Source: a virus
Direction: 5' to 3' (one strand)
Virus record (IMG/VR): IMGVR_UViG_3300030019_000042
Coordinates: 1 to 53,352 of that record
DNA: 53,352 nt
The notes under the pieces were generated by a model. That model was given only the letters and a program-made list of their open reading frames with translations, was not told the origin of the DNA and ran no database searches. The translations under genes were made by a program, and so were the position numbers. Each line of letters opens with the position of its first letter. Position 1 is the stretch's first letter. Below are positions 9,089 through 18,359 of this stretch, piece after piece.

Positions 9089-10642
9089 TTACATATTTCT
9101 TTGTCTGCCGTGAGTTATCAATTGTTCTTTTCTCATAAAATAACCGAATACTTCTTTGTTAACCTTCCATTTTGACATTACTTTTTGCCAATTGCTTTCA
9201 GTTATTTTTTCTTTATTTGTGCCAAAATCTATTATATTAAAATAGTTGTGTCCGTCTACCCCCTCGACAAACTCTTGGTACATTCCACGTGATACGCCTA
9301 AAACTGTTTTTCTCGTTATTCCGTTACTGCTAATACTCCACTCATTTGTAACGCTATCAATGTAGAAAATTTCTCCAGAGGTATGTAAAACCAACGTTCC
9401 CTTTTTGTATCGGCGATCTCCGTTTAAAGTTATGGTTCCTCGTCGTGTGAACGGAGCATAAGCGTTACATTCTATAAGATATTGCAAATCGGAGAAAGCG
9501 GCTTGTATAGTATTGTCGTCGTTTGTTTTATTTTTATCAGAATTGTATTTTCCTCTTCCGACCCAAGTGTAGTAATTGCTTTCAACTGCTAATGGCTTAG
9601 AGCCCCATATGGATGCGTACTCTGGAAAGAATACAGCTGGAACTAACGAGGATAATTCAAACTCGCCGAGTTGAAGTTGATACTTTGGCATATATTGATA
9701 CCATGAATAAATACCCTCGGTATTCCAATCTAAAGAAGTTGACACAATATCATCAGGGTTAATTTCCAACATTGCAAGTTCCATCATATTAACAATTCCT
9801 TCTTTGTCGAATGGCGGTTTTCTAGCGATCAAATAATATTGGTCTCCATAAGTATCTCCAAAAAATTCTACCATGGGTTCTTGGCAAACTTTGTGAAAAA
9901 AATTAAGCAAAGACCCTTGTTGTGAAGCTATACTGGAGTCTACAACTTGCTTGTTTGATATTGAACTATCCATAACCAACTTGACAATTCCCCAAATGCC
10001 TGCAGCCGCGCGCATAGAAGCCGTGGTATTGTTAGGAGTTATGACGTCCAATTTTTCAGTAGCATTTTCTATTGTAGTTTGAGGCACTACATTCGCTATT
10101 TTATCTGATATCGAAACGAAGTCGGTTTCCCAAACCATATACCCACCAGGAACAGAAGTGTCGTAAACACCTCCTTTGCCGTAAACTTTATTAGTTTTTT
10201 GTATAATAAGTTTATGATACATCAAGAAATCTATTGGGTCTATCGGAGTGGAAATATGCCTCATCTCCAGATGTAAATGTGGCCCAGTGGAATGCCCAGA
10301 ATTACCCGTTTTACCTAAATATTCTCCAATTTTTATATCATCTCCTAACGATATTCTTGAAGATATGGAGCTCAAATGCGCAAAATATATGTCTATATAA
10401 TCGCCAGTCATAATTTCATAGCGCACCACTACATGTTTACCGTATCCTTTTACTTCGTTGGCTATCTTTTTGATTACTCCATTAAGCGGGCAAGCGATAG
10501 AGATGCCAATTGGCGTTCCTATATCTATCCCCTTGTGATACTTATCTCCCCTCTTAGCTCCAAACATACTGGTTATTCTAAAAGTAGGATATCCCACTAA
10601 AAAATTTTTCAAAAACACTGGGGCTTGAAGAATTGCGTTCAT
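9089..10642 (-). CDS. Tail hub C-terminal half fused to M23 metallopeptidase
   Basis: Residues about 1-145 form an M23 (lysostaphin-type) endopeptidase. HKGID gives zinc ligands His36 and Asp40, PHLHLE gives His122 and His124, and FAHL gives His89. M23 enzymes cut peptide cross-links in peptidoglycan. The remaining 370 residues (INPDDIVSTSLDWNTEGIYSW, PKYQLQLGEFELSSLVPAVFFPEY, TRRGTITLNGDRRYKKG) resemble the later domains of gpD/gp27/XkdQ-type hub proteins. The upstream gene (10642-11934) carries the part resembling the hub N-terminal domains, and the two overlap by one base (TAATG). I infer a hub split into two polypeptides with a tail-tip peptidase for local wall digestion. Confidence 0.8.
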   Translation of the reverse strand: MNAILQAPVFLKNFLVGYPTFRITSMFGAKRGDKYHKGIDIGTPIGISIACPLNGVIKKIANEVKGYGKHVVVRYEIMTGDYIDIYFAHLSSISSRISLGDDIKIGEYLGKTGNSGHSTGPHLHLEMRHISTPIDPIDFLMYHKLIIQKTNKVYGKGGVYDTSVPGGYMVWETDFVSISDKIANVVPQTTIENATEKLDVITPNNTTASMRAAAGIWGIVKLVMDSSISNKQVVDSSIASQQGSLLNFFHKVCQEPMVEFFGDTYGDQYYLIARKPPFDKEGIVNMMELAMLEINPDDIVSTSLDWNTEGIYSWYQYMPKYQLQLGEFELSSLVPAVFFPEYASIWGSKPLAVESNYYTWVGRGKYNSDKNKTNDDNTIQAAFSDLQYLIECNAYAPFTRRGTITLNGDRRYKKGTLVLHTSGEIFYIDSVTNEWSISSNGITRKTVLGVSRGMYQEFVEGVDGHNYFNIIDFGTNKEKITESNWQKVMSKWKVNKEVFGYFMRKEQLITHGRQRNM

Positions 10643-11934
10643 TACTTTTTAGGCTTTAAATCAATAAATTTAGTTCGTCTATCTCCATACGAATCAAATA
10701 CGTAATTAGGTACAACTTCTACATTTGACAATTGAGACACAACCCCCTTGAGTATGTAATCTAAATCCATATTTATTTTGTTTCTGAATATGTCTATTTC
10801 TGTCGAGTCCAAGCGCATTCTAAAAATGGGATTATTTTGAGTTCCGTTTACAAAATTTATGTCTTTTGCATCACCTTGCGTTTCGTTAGCGAATACTGAA
10901 GAAGTAGATTTTGTAGTTGACACATTAAAGAAGAAAGACCCGTCCTCAATTAATAGCTTCATTAAGTCCCTCCCAGTGACCTCTACATGAGCTTGAGACG
11001 TAACGTTATCGGTAACCACTTTTACGCTATCTACCAGCGCTATCATGTCGTAAACCTGCCCCGCTATTTTTGTTTCTAAATCAAAGCTATCAGAGTCAGC
11101 ATTTTTATCCTTTCTTATCTTTTCCATTTCAAGTTCTTCAAAACTTATAAACAAAAGATCTTGAGAAGAAATTAACCAATTAAAATAGTTAGATTCAATG
11201 CTGGAAAACGGAGTTTTGCTATAAAATTCTTTACCCTTTTCGTAAAAAGATTTAGAGCCAAATTCGTTGTCCTTGACGGCTTGTCGATAGACTTTATCCT
11301 TCCCGTTAACTTTAGTGAAATAGTCATCAACTGCCGCCGTATTGATTATCGGCAATGTGAGTGTGAAACTTCCCCCTTCAGCGGTTGATGAAGTGCTAAG
11401 ACTGATTAAATATCTGCTCAAATCGACATATTGACCTATGCCCTTGCCCGTGTAAACTAATTTGTCTTTCTTAGATTCGGTAATGTAGTACAAACTCTTG
11501 AACCAGCCAAATACTTGACAAGTTGGATTCCTTTTGCTTAAACCATTTGCTCTATAACCTTCGTTTTGATATATTTTTTGTATTTCAGCATGGGCAAAGG
11601 CTACAAATTTTTCGTCATCTATTTGAAAATTAGTTTGACTTATGGCAAGTTCACGAGTAACTTTTGTTGGATTAATCCTTAAATTACACGGACAAGGCAA
11701 AGTCATATTTGCGCTTAAATCGCTAACCGTTGGCCAATTCTTTTTGCCATTAGATTTAGACCATGCTGTTTTGTCAAAAGCCGTCATCTGTCTAAAAATT
11801 AAAGCGCGGTTACTTTCAAAAAAATCCTTTTCTGAAATAGCATACACGCCAGACCGTTCCATAAAATCAGCTATGGTTTTTACGCTCGAGTTATTATGAC
11901 GCAGAAAAATATATTTGTTGTTGTTTTTTGCCAT
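10642..11934 (-). CDS. Putative tail hub protein, N-terminal part
   Basis: The 430-residue protein has no enzymatic motif. A segment near residues 295-335 (MIALVDSVKVVTDN ... HVEVTGRDLMKLLIEDGSF) matches the 'G.VD.......V.V.GRDL...L' pattern of the first domain of XkdQ/gpD-like hub proteins. It lies between the tape measure and the M23-hub fusion gene, the usual hub position. The paired 'W..EGIYSW' part is in the next gene, so these two proteins probably form one hub. The N-terminal 280 residues are not recognised and may be a phage-specific addition. Confidence 0.6.
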   Translation of the reverse strand: MAKNNNKYIFLRHNNSSVKTIADFMERSGVYAISEKDFFESNRALIFRQMTAFDKTAWSKSNGKKNWPTVSDLSANMTLPCPCNLRINPTKVTRELAISQTNFQIDDEKFVAFAHAEIQKIYQNEGYRANGLSKRNPTCQVFGWFKSLYYITESKKDKLVYTGKGIGQYVDLSRYLISLSTSSTAEGGSFTLTLPIINTAAVDDYFTKVNGKDKVYRQAVKDNEFGSKSFYEKGKEFYSKTPFSSIESNYFNWLISSQDLLFISFEELEMEKIRKDKNADSDSFDLETKIAGQVYDMIALVDSVKVVTDNVTSQAHVEVTGRDLMKLLIEDGSFFFNVSTTKSTSSVFANETQGDAKDINFVNGTQNNPIFRMRLDSTEIDIFRNKINMDLDYILKGVVSQLSNVEVVPNYVFDSYGDRRTKFIDLKPKK

Positions 11935-11936
11935 TG

Positions 11937-13937
11937 TTAATGTGCGCCTGCTCTACCTGTTGCGGGTGCCGCTGGAGTAGGATGGTCTGTTGTCAAGTGA
12001 GTATAAATATTAGCCACTGATTCTTTTATCCCCGCGAACATTTTAGTCCATTGGTCATTAAGTTGTGTGGTATTTTGAACCATGTTGTCTTTGAAGTTAT
12101 TTGTGGCAGCTTGTTCCTCGGTGTTTTTTGTAGCGTCTGACCTTAATACCTTACTGGCATCTCCGCCATTGGTAAATGCCTTTTGATAAGCGTCCATTCT
12201 TTCAGGAGCTATGTTAGGGAATAAACTTTTTAAAGTAAAGTACCCTAATGTAGTATCGGTTCCGCCATTTTGATTTTTAAGACGTTGCATGACAGATTGT
12301 ATTATTTTGCCCTCATTATCCGGATTTCTCAAATCTCTGTCCAATAAATCCATCCTCCCCTTTGACTTAGGGAATAAATCTGATACTGAACTGTAAACCA
12401 AAGCCTTCATTCTATCGTTTTGCGGGTTTTGAATCATGCCCTGAAATGAAGCGATGTCTGAACCTAAGCGCTTATCTTGAGTTATGCCATTTACCGAAGA
12501 AAATGCTTGCAACATGTGGTTAGCTACGTTGTAGTTTGGTTTGTCGGACCTGTCCATGTAGCTTCCCATTACTTGTTGTTGTATGTCAAATTTTTCTTGA
12601 ACCCGAGTGAAATCATCTCCACTAACCCCAGAACCCTTAATACCAGAAAGAACCGTAACCATTCTTGCTAGCGCGTCTGTTACATTTATCCCGTATCGGT
12701 CATATTGTCCGCCCTCAGTTAGAGCTCCAGATTTCATTCCTAACGATTTTTCCATCCCGTAACCTTGTATAGTCTGGTTATACCAATCGTCAGCCGTTCC
12801 CCTAGACCTTATTCGGTCGGCTGCTAAACCACCAAATTCTCCTCTATCCATACCGAAACCAACATATCTTTCTCCTAACTCACCGCCAGTGTCCATCCCG
12901 TTCTTCAAATAATCCCAAGATTCACTTCCGCTTCTACCGCCCGTGGCGGCATTCATTCCAGCTAAATTTAACAAACCCTTATTTGATTCACGACCACTCG
13001 TCATAGTTCCTATTAGCGCAGCAGCAACTCCAACAACAGCGTTCATTTTTAAAGCCATCTGAGCTGTCATCCCAGCTATCGAAGTTACTCCCATAGAAGC
13101 CCCCATCATCATTTCAGGTATGCTGCCTGAAGTGGCTCCATTCACTAGCGTTGTCATTCCTTGAGCTCCCATCAATGTTCGGTCAAATACTGGATTTGAC
13201 TTACCACCTCCCATTGCTCTTGCTATTTTCCCGTCGTATTCTTCAACGCGTTTTTGAGCGGCTGTCGCTTCTTCTGAAGTCATAGCATTATCCCTGTCGT
13301 GCATGGCATCTTTTCTGCCTTCACGCATTTTATTCAAAAAAGAGTTAGGGTCTGTTCCGCCCCTTCCGCTGGTTATTTCGTCGGTCAATGCTTTTATTGC
13401 TTCGACTAAATCCAATTCAGCATTTTTCTTTTCCCCCGCCTCATCGGCGCTTATTTGTTCGTCTTCTTTGTCGTACTTTTTCCCTATTTTTTCATACTCT
13501 CCGTCCCTTAATTTTTCATATTGTTGGTCAATATTTTTTTTGTGTAACGGGTCATTTTCGTATGCCCCTCCCATAGAAGCAATGCGTTTTGCTTTTTCAA
13601 TTTCAACCTGTTTATCAACGTTATCGTAATCGTTGCCCATTCGACTTTGCATGTCTGCGCGGCGAGCGTTGTATTTATCTGTTATATCTTGATTGGTTCG
13701 GTCTGATTCAATTTTCTTTACGTTTTCAATGGCTTCTTTAGCGCCCATTCCGCGTTGCTGCTGAATCTCGTTACGCACTTCGTCTATCAAACGAGTATCT
13801 GGCGCTAACGAACCTCTGCTACCTTGAGCGCCATCTTGACCTATCCGTTCGGCGTCAGGGCGACTTCCTGATACGCTATCAATTTCTTGCTTTAGTTGTT
13901 CGGCGTTTCCCCGTATATTTACTACTACATCTCCCAT
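11937..13937 (-). CDS. Tail tape measure protein
   Basis: The 666-residue protein begins with a short strand, then charged, coiled-coil-like helix (residues about 50-185, rich in Glu, Lys, Asp and Arg). A hydrophobic Met/Ala/Gly stretch follows around residues 275-315 (MMMGASMGVTSIAGM, AVVGVAAALIGTM), then Gly-rich mixed helix. A long helix-rich protein with a central hydrophobic segment, located between tail chaperones and hub, is the hallmark of tape measures, which set tail length and are ejected with the DNA. At 666 residues it is short, predicting a tail of roughly 100 nm by the usual length rule (inference). Confidence 0.8.
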   Translation of the reverse strand: MGDVVVNIRGNAEQLKQEIDSVSGSRPDAERIGQDGAQGSRGSLAPDTRLIDEVRNEIQQQRGMGAKEAIENVKKIESDRTNQDITDKYNARRADMQSRMGNDYDNVDKQVEIEKAKRIASMGGAYENDPLHKKNIDQQYEKLRDGEYEKIGKKYDKEDEQISADEAGEKKNAELDLVEAIKALTDEITSGRGGTDPNSFLNKMREGRKDAMHDRDNAMTSEEATAAQKRVEEYDGKIARAMGGGKSNPVFDRTLMGAQGMTTLVNGATSGSIPEMMMGASMGVTSIAGMTAQMALKMNAVVGVAAALIGTMTSGRESNKGLLNLAGMNAATGGRSGSESWDYLKNGMDTGGELGERYVGFGMDRGEFGGLAADRIRSRGTADDWYNQTIQGYGMEKSLGMKSGALTEGGQYDRYGINVTDALARMVTVLSGIKGSGVSGDDFTRVQEKFDIQQQVMGSYMDRSDKPNYNVANHMLQAFSSVNGITQDKRLGSDIASFQGMIQNPQNDRMKALVYSSVSDLFPKSKGRMDLLDRDLRNPDNEGKIIQSVMQRLKNQNGGTDTTLGYFTLKSLFPNIAPERMDAYQKAFTNGGDASKVLRSDATKNTEEQAATNNFKDNMVQNTTQLNDQWTKMFAGIKESVANIYTHLTTDHPTPAAPATGRAGAH

Positions 13938-13939
13938 TA

Positions 13940-14269
13940 TTATTCTTTTTTATCAAATTGAGACAATTCTAAATTTTCAAAAGCATCATCAATCTCGGCT
14001 TGGCTTAGAACGTTGCTGTCTTTGTTTTCATAATAACCTACCGATTCATAATCCTTATCGCTTACATCATTGGATTTAGATATCCTCTTGTTTATATCTA
14101 GCTCTTCTTGATAGTCGATAAGCATATCTATGAAGTTCATTTCACGATGAGTCACGGAACCAAATGGCACATTATATTTTTTTCTCCACCAATAATCTAT
14201 TGGGAAGGAATGCCATTGTTCTAAAAACTCACTCGCCTTCCTTCTCAGTGTCTTCTGCTGTTGCAACAT
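13940..14269 (-). CDS. Tail assembly chaperone, downstream (T-type) reading frame
   Basis: This frame is open from about 14400 down to 13940. The first ATG in it is at 14269 (109 residues); a TTG at 14344 would give 134. It overlaps the preceding chaperone frame and lies in the +1 (equivalently -2) frame relative to it. The motif WWRKKYNVPFGSVTHREMNFIDM is a pattern I recognise from the second chaperone of the G/GT pair in Bacteroidota phages. No convincing ribosome site precedes the ATG, so it may be made as a frameshift extension of the upstream product, as in lambda G-T. The start is therefore provisional. Confidence 0.7.
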   Translation of the reverse strand: MLQQQKTLRRKASEFLEQWHSFPIDYWWRKKYNVPFGSVTHREMNFIDMLIDYQEELDINKRISKSNDVSDKDYESVGYYENKDSNVLSQAEIDDAFENLELSQFDKKE

Positions 14270-14618
14270 CTGGCTCGCTGGATAAATAAAGTTCTCTTGA
14301 AACTGATTCGTACCAAGGCAACAATTGTTGTTTATAAAACTCAATAAGCTCTTTAGCGGCCAAAGGATCCATTTTTGTGTAATCTTCCAACTCCAACATA
14401 CGCTTTACTTTAGGGCAAAGTACTTGAATAAATACTATTGCGTCCACTAAATCTAGTGCTAAATACATTGATTTAATTCCGGAAGCCGACATAGAACCAT
14501 AACGATTATTAGTCAATGCTAACTTCATTGATTCCATATCTAGAAGCTGCCCCACGTTAGGGAATTTTACAATTAACTTTTCGCCTTTAAATGTACAAGC
14601 GTGTTCTTTTTCAATCAT
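14229..14618 (-). CDS. Tail assembly chaperone, upstream (G-type) reading frame
   Basis: The 129-residue protein starts at the ATG at 14618, behind an A-rich leader; a TTG 9 bases upstream is less likely. It is mostly helical, with IEKEHACTFKGEKLIVKFPNVGQLL at the start and an acidic tail (EDTEKEGE). Its place between tail tube and tape measure, and its overlap with a second frame carrying the WWRKKYN motif, identify it as the G-type chaperone that coats the tape measure during tail assembly. A hairpin terminator lies between it and the tube gene, so it is probably made at a lower level than the tube. Confidence 0.75.
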   Translation of the reverse strand: MIEKEHACTFKGEKLIVKFPNVGQLLDMESMKLALTNNRYGSMSASGIKSMYLALDLVDAIVFIQVLCPKVKRMLELEDYTKMDPLAAKELIEFYKQQLLPWYESVSRELYLSSEPDVATAEDTEKEGE

Positions 14619-14650
14619 AATTTTCAATTTTTATATTAATTCTAATAAAC

Positions 14651-14686
14651 AAAAAAGGCACTCCGTTTTTACAGAGTACCTCTTTT
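14651..14686 (-). terminator. Rho-independent terminator after the tail tube gene
   Basis: On the minus strand AGGTACTCTG and CGGAGTGCCT (arms at 672-681 and 656-665 of the 14 kb block) form a 10-bp stem with two G-U pairs and a TAAAAA loop, followed by six T. It sits in the 75-base gap between the tube stop and the chaperone start. It probably lowers expression of downstream chaperone and tape measure genes relative to the abundant tube protein. Confidence 0.85.
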
Positions 14687-14702
14687 AATAGTTGATTTCA
14701 CA

Positions 14703-15206
14703 TTAAAGAACGCTGTTGAACAAAATAGGTTCAAGATACTCAAATTCAGTATCGCGTCCGGAAATTTGCCCTTCTTGAATATCAAACCCCTCACGGGTTA
14801 CAAATGCTGCATTAATCTTAGCAAAAGTTTCAAACTTTGCTTTAATTTGACCAGTTTTGATATCGATAGCCCCGTCTTTTACTTTTCGCATTATAGCTAT
14901 TTCTAAACCATCTTCTTGCAAAAGTAATGCATTTGTCCAGTCTTCGATGGAAGCCGAATTACGAAAACTACCCCTGACCATTTTATTAGCCAAAAGATTG
15001 AAATTGATAGTGTACGAGGAGCAAGATAAAGAACCGCTCCATTCTACTGGAGGAAGTTCATCTGGGTTGAACCGACCTATCCCCGTAACCTTGCTTCGGC
15101 GGATATTTTCAGTAACTCGAACGCTCTTCATCTTACCGATAGTTATCCCATCGATTTGTATGATTGCGATTGGCGCCGTCATTACCTTTTCGTTTTTATT
15201 AGCCAT
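14703..15206 (-). CDS. Tail tube protein
   Basis: The 167-residue protein follows the sheath gene and has the length and pattern of XkdM-like tube proteins: APIAIIQIDGITIGKMKSV near the start, VRVTENIRRSKVTGIGRF, a central VEWSGSLSCSSYTIN strand pair, and a C-terminal beta half (IKAKFETFAKINAAF ... EFEYLEPI). Tube proteins stack as hexamers inside the sheath and form the DNA conduit. It is spaced 29 bases from the sheath stop and followed by a strong terminator, fitting a highly expressed structural gene. Confidence 0.88.
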   Translation of the reverse strand: MANKNEKVMTAPIAIIQIDGITIGKMKSVRVTENIRRSKVTGIGRFNPDELPPVEWSGSLSCSSYTINFNLLANKMVRGSFRNSASIEDWTNALLLQEDGLEIAIMRKVKDGAIDIKTGQIKAKFETFAKINAAFVTREGFDIQEGQISGRDTEFEYLEPILFNSVL

Positions 15207-15235
15207 ATTTGTATGTTTAAAATTTTTTGTTTATA

Positions 15236-16849
15236 TTACACGGTGAAGTCAAGCATATTTCCGATAAAGAACATTTTGTTGTTCGGCACATTTGGCACAA
15301 AATCGTAAGTAATGAAGAAATCTCCATTTACGGCTGTCACCTTAACGTTTTTCCAAGTTATAATAAGATTATCATTTCCTGGTCTGGCAACTCTTGAAGC
15401 TAATTTAGTTTCGGTGAAGTTCTTTAAACTTTCAGGAGAAGCTTGAGCAACAGTGTCGCCTGTAAACCGAGCAGCAGCATCAATTATGAGTTCCTTGTTC
15501 AGTTGAGCTTTAATAAGCGCAATTGATAACTCGAGACTTTCTCCATCGTCAGCGATAGTCTTTAGATTGTCTTGTATCGTTGTTATGCCTTGATTTATAC
15601 ACCAGTACCCGTTCACGTTACGAACGTGCATTATACCAGCTTGTAAAGCATTAACCCGTTCTTGCTTTTTCAAATCATAAACGAAGTTTTTGTACCCAAT
15701 ACGTTTGAAAGTTAATGGAGTTTGAGGAGCAAGGCTCGCATTCAACCCTATGACTGAAGCTGCAAGGTAAATTGACGGAAGGCTTTTATTTCCGTTTTTA
15801 TCTTTTCGAACGTCTTCGGGGGAACCGTGAACGGTCACAACTTGTTCGTCGTTATAATATTTTGCAATTGCTTCTGAAGTACCAACTTCTCCAAATAAAT
15901 CATCGTCTTTTTCGCCGCCGCCTATAACCATAAACTGGGTGAACTTTGCTTCATTCTTCAAGAAAGCGTGAAGTAATCCGTTAGTGGCGGTATCAGCTCC
16001 CATTACGCCATATTTGTCGCATAAAAAGAATGTAACATCAAGTTCTGATATCGCTTCAAGAACCGCTTTATATTCATTATCGACGCTGGTAGTGGCTCCT
16101 CCTGTGAATACTTCCAATGGGCGAGTTGCTAAATCTCCCAACAATAGTTGATTTGCAGAAACTAAGAAATTAGCCGTCATTACTTTATTGCTAATTGCCC
16201 AAGCTTTAAGTTCGTTAATCGACGTACATTCAGGACTTTCAGCCAGTAAAATTGGAGCGGAGTTATCGTATGATTTAGTACCATACACTTCGCCATCTTT
16301 GTCAACTCCGGACCAAGTTCCTTTATAAACTTGAAGTATAAACAAAAATGGAGTACTGCCTGTTATTATTTTTGCTGCATACCCAGTTTTTAATATACTG
16401 GAAGTTTCTGCGTCTAAAACTCCGTTACCAACTATGCCTTCGTTTTTGCAAGTAAAAGTTATATCCCCTTTTGTTCCCATTGATAAGACAAGACTGGCTG
16501 GAACGGTCGTGGCCGCTCTGGTGTAATACAACTTAGGAATACCAACTGAACCTTCTATCGGCATAAACAACTTCTTTGCTATGTCGGCAACAGGTCCTCC
16601 GTTGACAAATGCGGAAAAATCTTCCCAAGCGGTAAATTCATATATCGCCTTTAATCCCTTTGCATTAGTTCCTTTAATTCCGGAACCTCCCGAAAACTCA
16701 ACCCCATTCGATAAGCTTAACCCCGTATCTATAATCATAGCGTTGCCAAAATTAGCAACATTCGCTACCGATGTAGGATTATAGACCGTTGCGGCATAAC
16801 TTCCTGGTTCTATGCAGTTCTTGCCCTGAAAATTAACAACTGTACTCAT
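15236..16849 (-). CDS. Contractile tail sheath protein
   Basis: This 537-residue protein has sheath signatures: an N-terminal strand that reaches a neighbouring subunit, a central region with IYLAASVIGLNASLAPQTPLTFKRIGY, then a helix with NALQAGIMHVRNVNGYWCINQGITT, and a C-terminal domain ending ITYDFVPNVPNNKMFFIGNML. These match the conserved C-terminal part of tail sheaths of contractile phages. The gene lies directly upstream of the tail tube. The start at 16849 is preceded by an A-rich leader. This gene is the main evidence for a contractile tail. Confidence 0.92.
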   Translation of the reverse strand: MSTVVNFQGKNCIEPGSYAATVYNPTSVANVANFGNAMIIDTGLSLSNGVEFSGGSGIKGTNAKGLKAIYEFTAWEDFSAFVNGGPVADIAKKLFMPIEGSVGIPKLYYTRAATTVPASLVLSMGTKGDITFTCKNEGIVGNGVLDAETSSILKTGYAAKIITGSTPFLFILQVYKGTWSGVDKDGEVYGTKSYDNSAPILLAESPECTSINELKAWAISNKVMTANFLVSANQLLLGDLATRPLEVFTGGATTSVDNEYKAVLEAISELDVTFFLCDKYGVMGADTATNGLLHAFLKNEAKFTQFMVIGGGEKDDDLFGEVGTSEAIAKYYNDEQVVTVHGSPEDVRKDKNGNKSLPSIYLAASVIGLNASLAPQTPLTFKRIGYKNFVYDLKKQERVNALQAGIMHVRNVNGYWCINQGITTIQDNLKTIADDGESLELSIALIKAQLNKELIIDAAARFTGDTVAQASPESLKNFTETKLASRVARPGNDNLIITWKNVKVTAVNGDFFITYDFVPNVPNNKMFFIGNMLDFTV

Positions 16850-16869
16850 AATTATAATTTTTATTTTGT

Positions 16870-17559
16870 TTATATTATTACTTGTTCAAACATTTTACCC
16901 TTGAATACGAAATTTTTTATTATCTCGTCACAAACTGTTTTAGGAACAGTTAATTCGTATTTGAATGATAAATTTAATACTTTATGAAATATGGCCACTG
17001 GTATTAAATCATCTTGCATCATTATATCATTTCCAGATATTCGTGGAAGTCTAAGTCCTAAAAGTTCAAGATGTGGGGACAATATCAGCAGCATTGATTT
17101 TAATACATTATATACCACACCAACTTCGCTTGAGTTATCGCCCGTTATCATTATTTGATAATTACTTTCCATCATCTGCGTAAGCGTATCCCTTTCTTTT
17201 TCAACTCCATCGGAATTTATTTCAGTATCAGTTTGATACCCTTCTCCTAATCCTATTGAGCCATCGCAAGCCGATTCAGCGGGTAGCATAATGTGTAACG
17301 ATAAATCTTTTGCTACTTGAAAATTATACCCAAAATTAACGCTTAAAAATTGGGTCTTAAGAAAAATCTTTTTAGCTTGTTCAAAGTAATTATAGTTGTT
17401 TAATCTAATAGCTTGCCCGTCCGAGTTTTCTCCGAGCATTCTATATAATATGCTTTTTTTTGGTTCAGCTGTATTCTCAACAATATTATCCTTCAAAACC
17501 CTTTTAATGGTTTCAAGAGTATTGTATATAATTATTTCAGGTATTACAATTGCACTCAT
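16870..17559 (-). CDS. Putative tail terminator / neck protein
   Basis: The 229-residue protein has no motif that I can name with certainty. It begins with a helix (ETIKRVLKDNIV), has NYQIMITGDNSSEVGVVYNVLKSMLLILSPHLELLGL in the middle and ends in strands (LNLSFKYELTVP). This helix-strand order and its place immediately before the sheath gene fit a tail terminator (gpU/gp15-like), which caps the tail and joins it to the head. Its start overlaps the previous stop by 4 bases. Confidence 0.5.
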   Translation of the reverse strand: MSAIVIPEIIIYNTLETIKRVLKDNIVENTAEPKKSILYRMLGENSDGQAIRLNNYNYFEQAKKIFLKTQFLSVNFGYNFQVAKDLSLHIMLPAESACDGSIGLGEGYQTDTEINSDGVEKERDTLTQMMESNYQIMITGDNSSEVGVVYNVLKSMLLILSPHLELLGLRLPRISGNDIMMQDDLIPVAIFHKVLNLSFKYELTVPKTVCDEIIKNFVFKGKMFEQVII

Positions 17560-18359
17560 AATGTTGCGTCTAAATATTTCAAAGATTCATTATTCACTAT
17601 TGTATCGACATCTGTTGTTTGAACGGCTTGTTCTGATAAATGTACCGCTTTTAATCCCCTGTGTATCCAACTCAAGGGGTCTGAATTTGAACTAACTCTC
17701 CTGAAAGTGCCATACGTATTTTGAGTGGAATTTGCATACACGCCAGTGCGCTTTCCTAACCCATCGTACAAAGAATTTTTATGTTGATATTCGGCGAATA
17801 AAACAGCCGCCGATTTAGGGGAAGTTATTTCAGCTCTTGATTGCGGTATATTATAGGGAGCGGGGATGCTCGATGCAGGAAGTTGTTCTCCCTTAGATTG
17901 TTTTAATACCAAGTCGTAAACTTCTTGAGGAATTTGTCCGGCAAATCCAGCCATGCCTAATGTTCCAGGAACACCAATGCGAAATGGTATTGTTAGATAC
18001 CAACCCGCTGGTTTTATCATCATCCCTTTTTTGTTATAGACGGGGACGGTATTTTTAATTTTAGCGGACTTTAAAAATCCTGCCTTCATGTCAAAAGCAG
18101 ATGCCCCGTTTTCGAGCATAGTAGGTAAAACTCCAGTAAGTACTATTTGCTTTTCAAATCTTCCTTTATCTACTTTGTGTAAATTTTGAAGATATTCAGG
18201 GAGTGTAGATTTTAGATTTTGTTTTGCTAAAGATACCCAATTTAGATAAATAGCCGCTGAGACTTCATTAACGCAAATTTCCGTTAACAAATTTATATCG
18301 GTCGCACATAAACCGAATTGCTTTTTTAGCCCAGTTAAATCTATTTCTATGGGTTTCAT
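17556..18359 (-). CDS. Putative head-tail joining (neck) protein
   Basis: The 267-residue protein contains strand-rich stretches (GWYLTIPFRIGVPGTLG) and a C-terminal RRVSSNSDPLSWIHRGLKAVHL. A 'WIH.G....' ending of this kind occurs in HK97 gp10-like or tail-completion proteins, but I recognise it only loosely. It overlaps both neighbours by 4 bases, so the adaptor, neck and terminator genes are translationally coupled. A neck function is inferred from position. Confidence 0.45.
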   Translation of the reverse strand: MKPIEIDLTGLKKQFGLCATDINLLTEICVNEVSAAIYLNWVSLAKQNLKSTLPEYLQNLHKVDKGRFEKQIVLTGVLPTMLENGASAFDMKAGFLKSAKIKNTVPVYNKKGMMIKPAGWYLTIPFRIGVPGTLGMAGFAGQIPQEVYDLVLKQSKGEQLPASSIPAPYNIPQSRAEITSPKSAAVLFAEYQHKNSLYDGLGKRTGVYANSTQNTYGTFRRVSSNSDPLSWIHRGLKAVHLSEQAVQTTDVDTIVNNESLKYLDATL

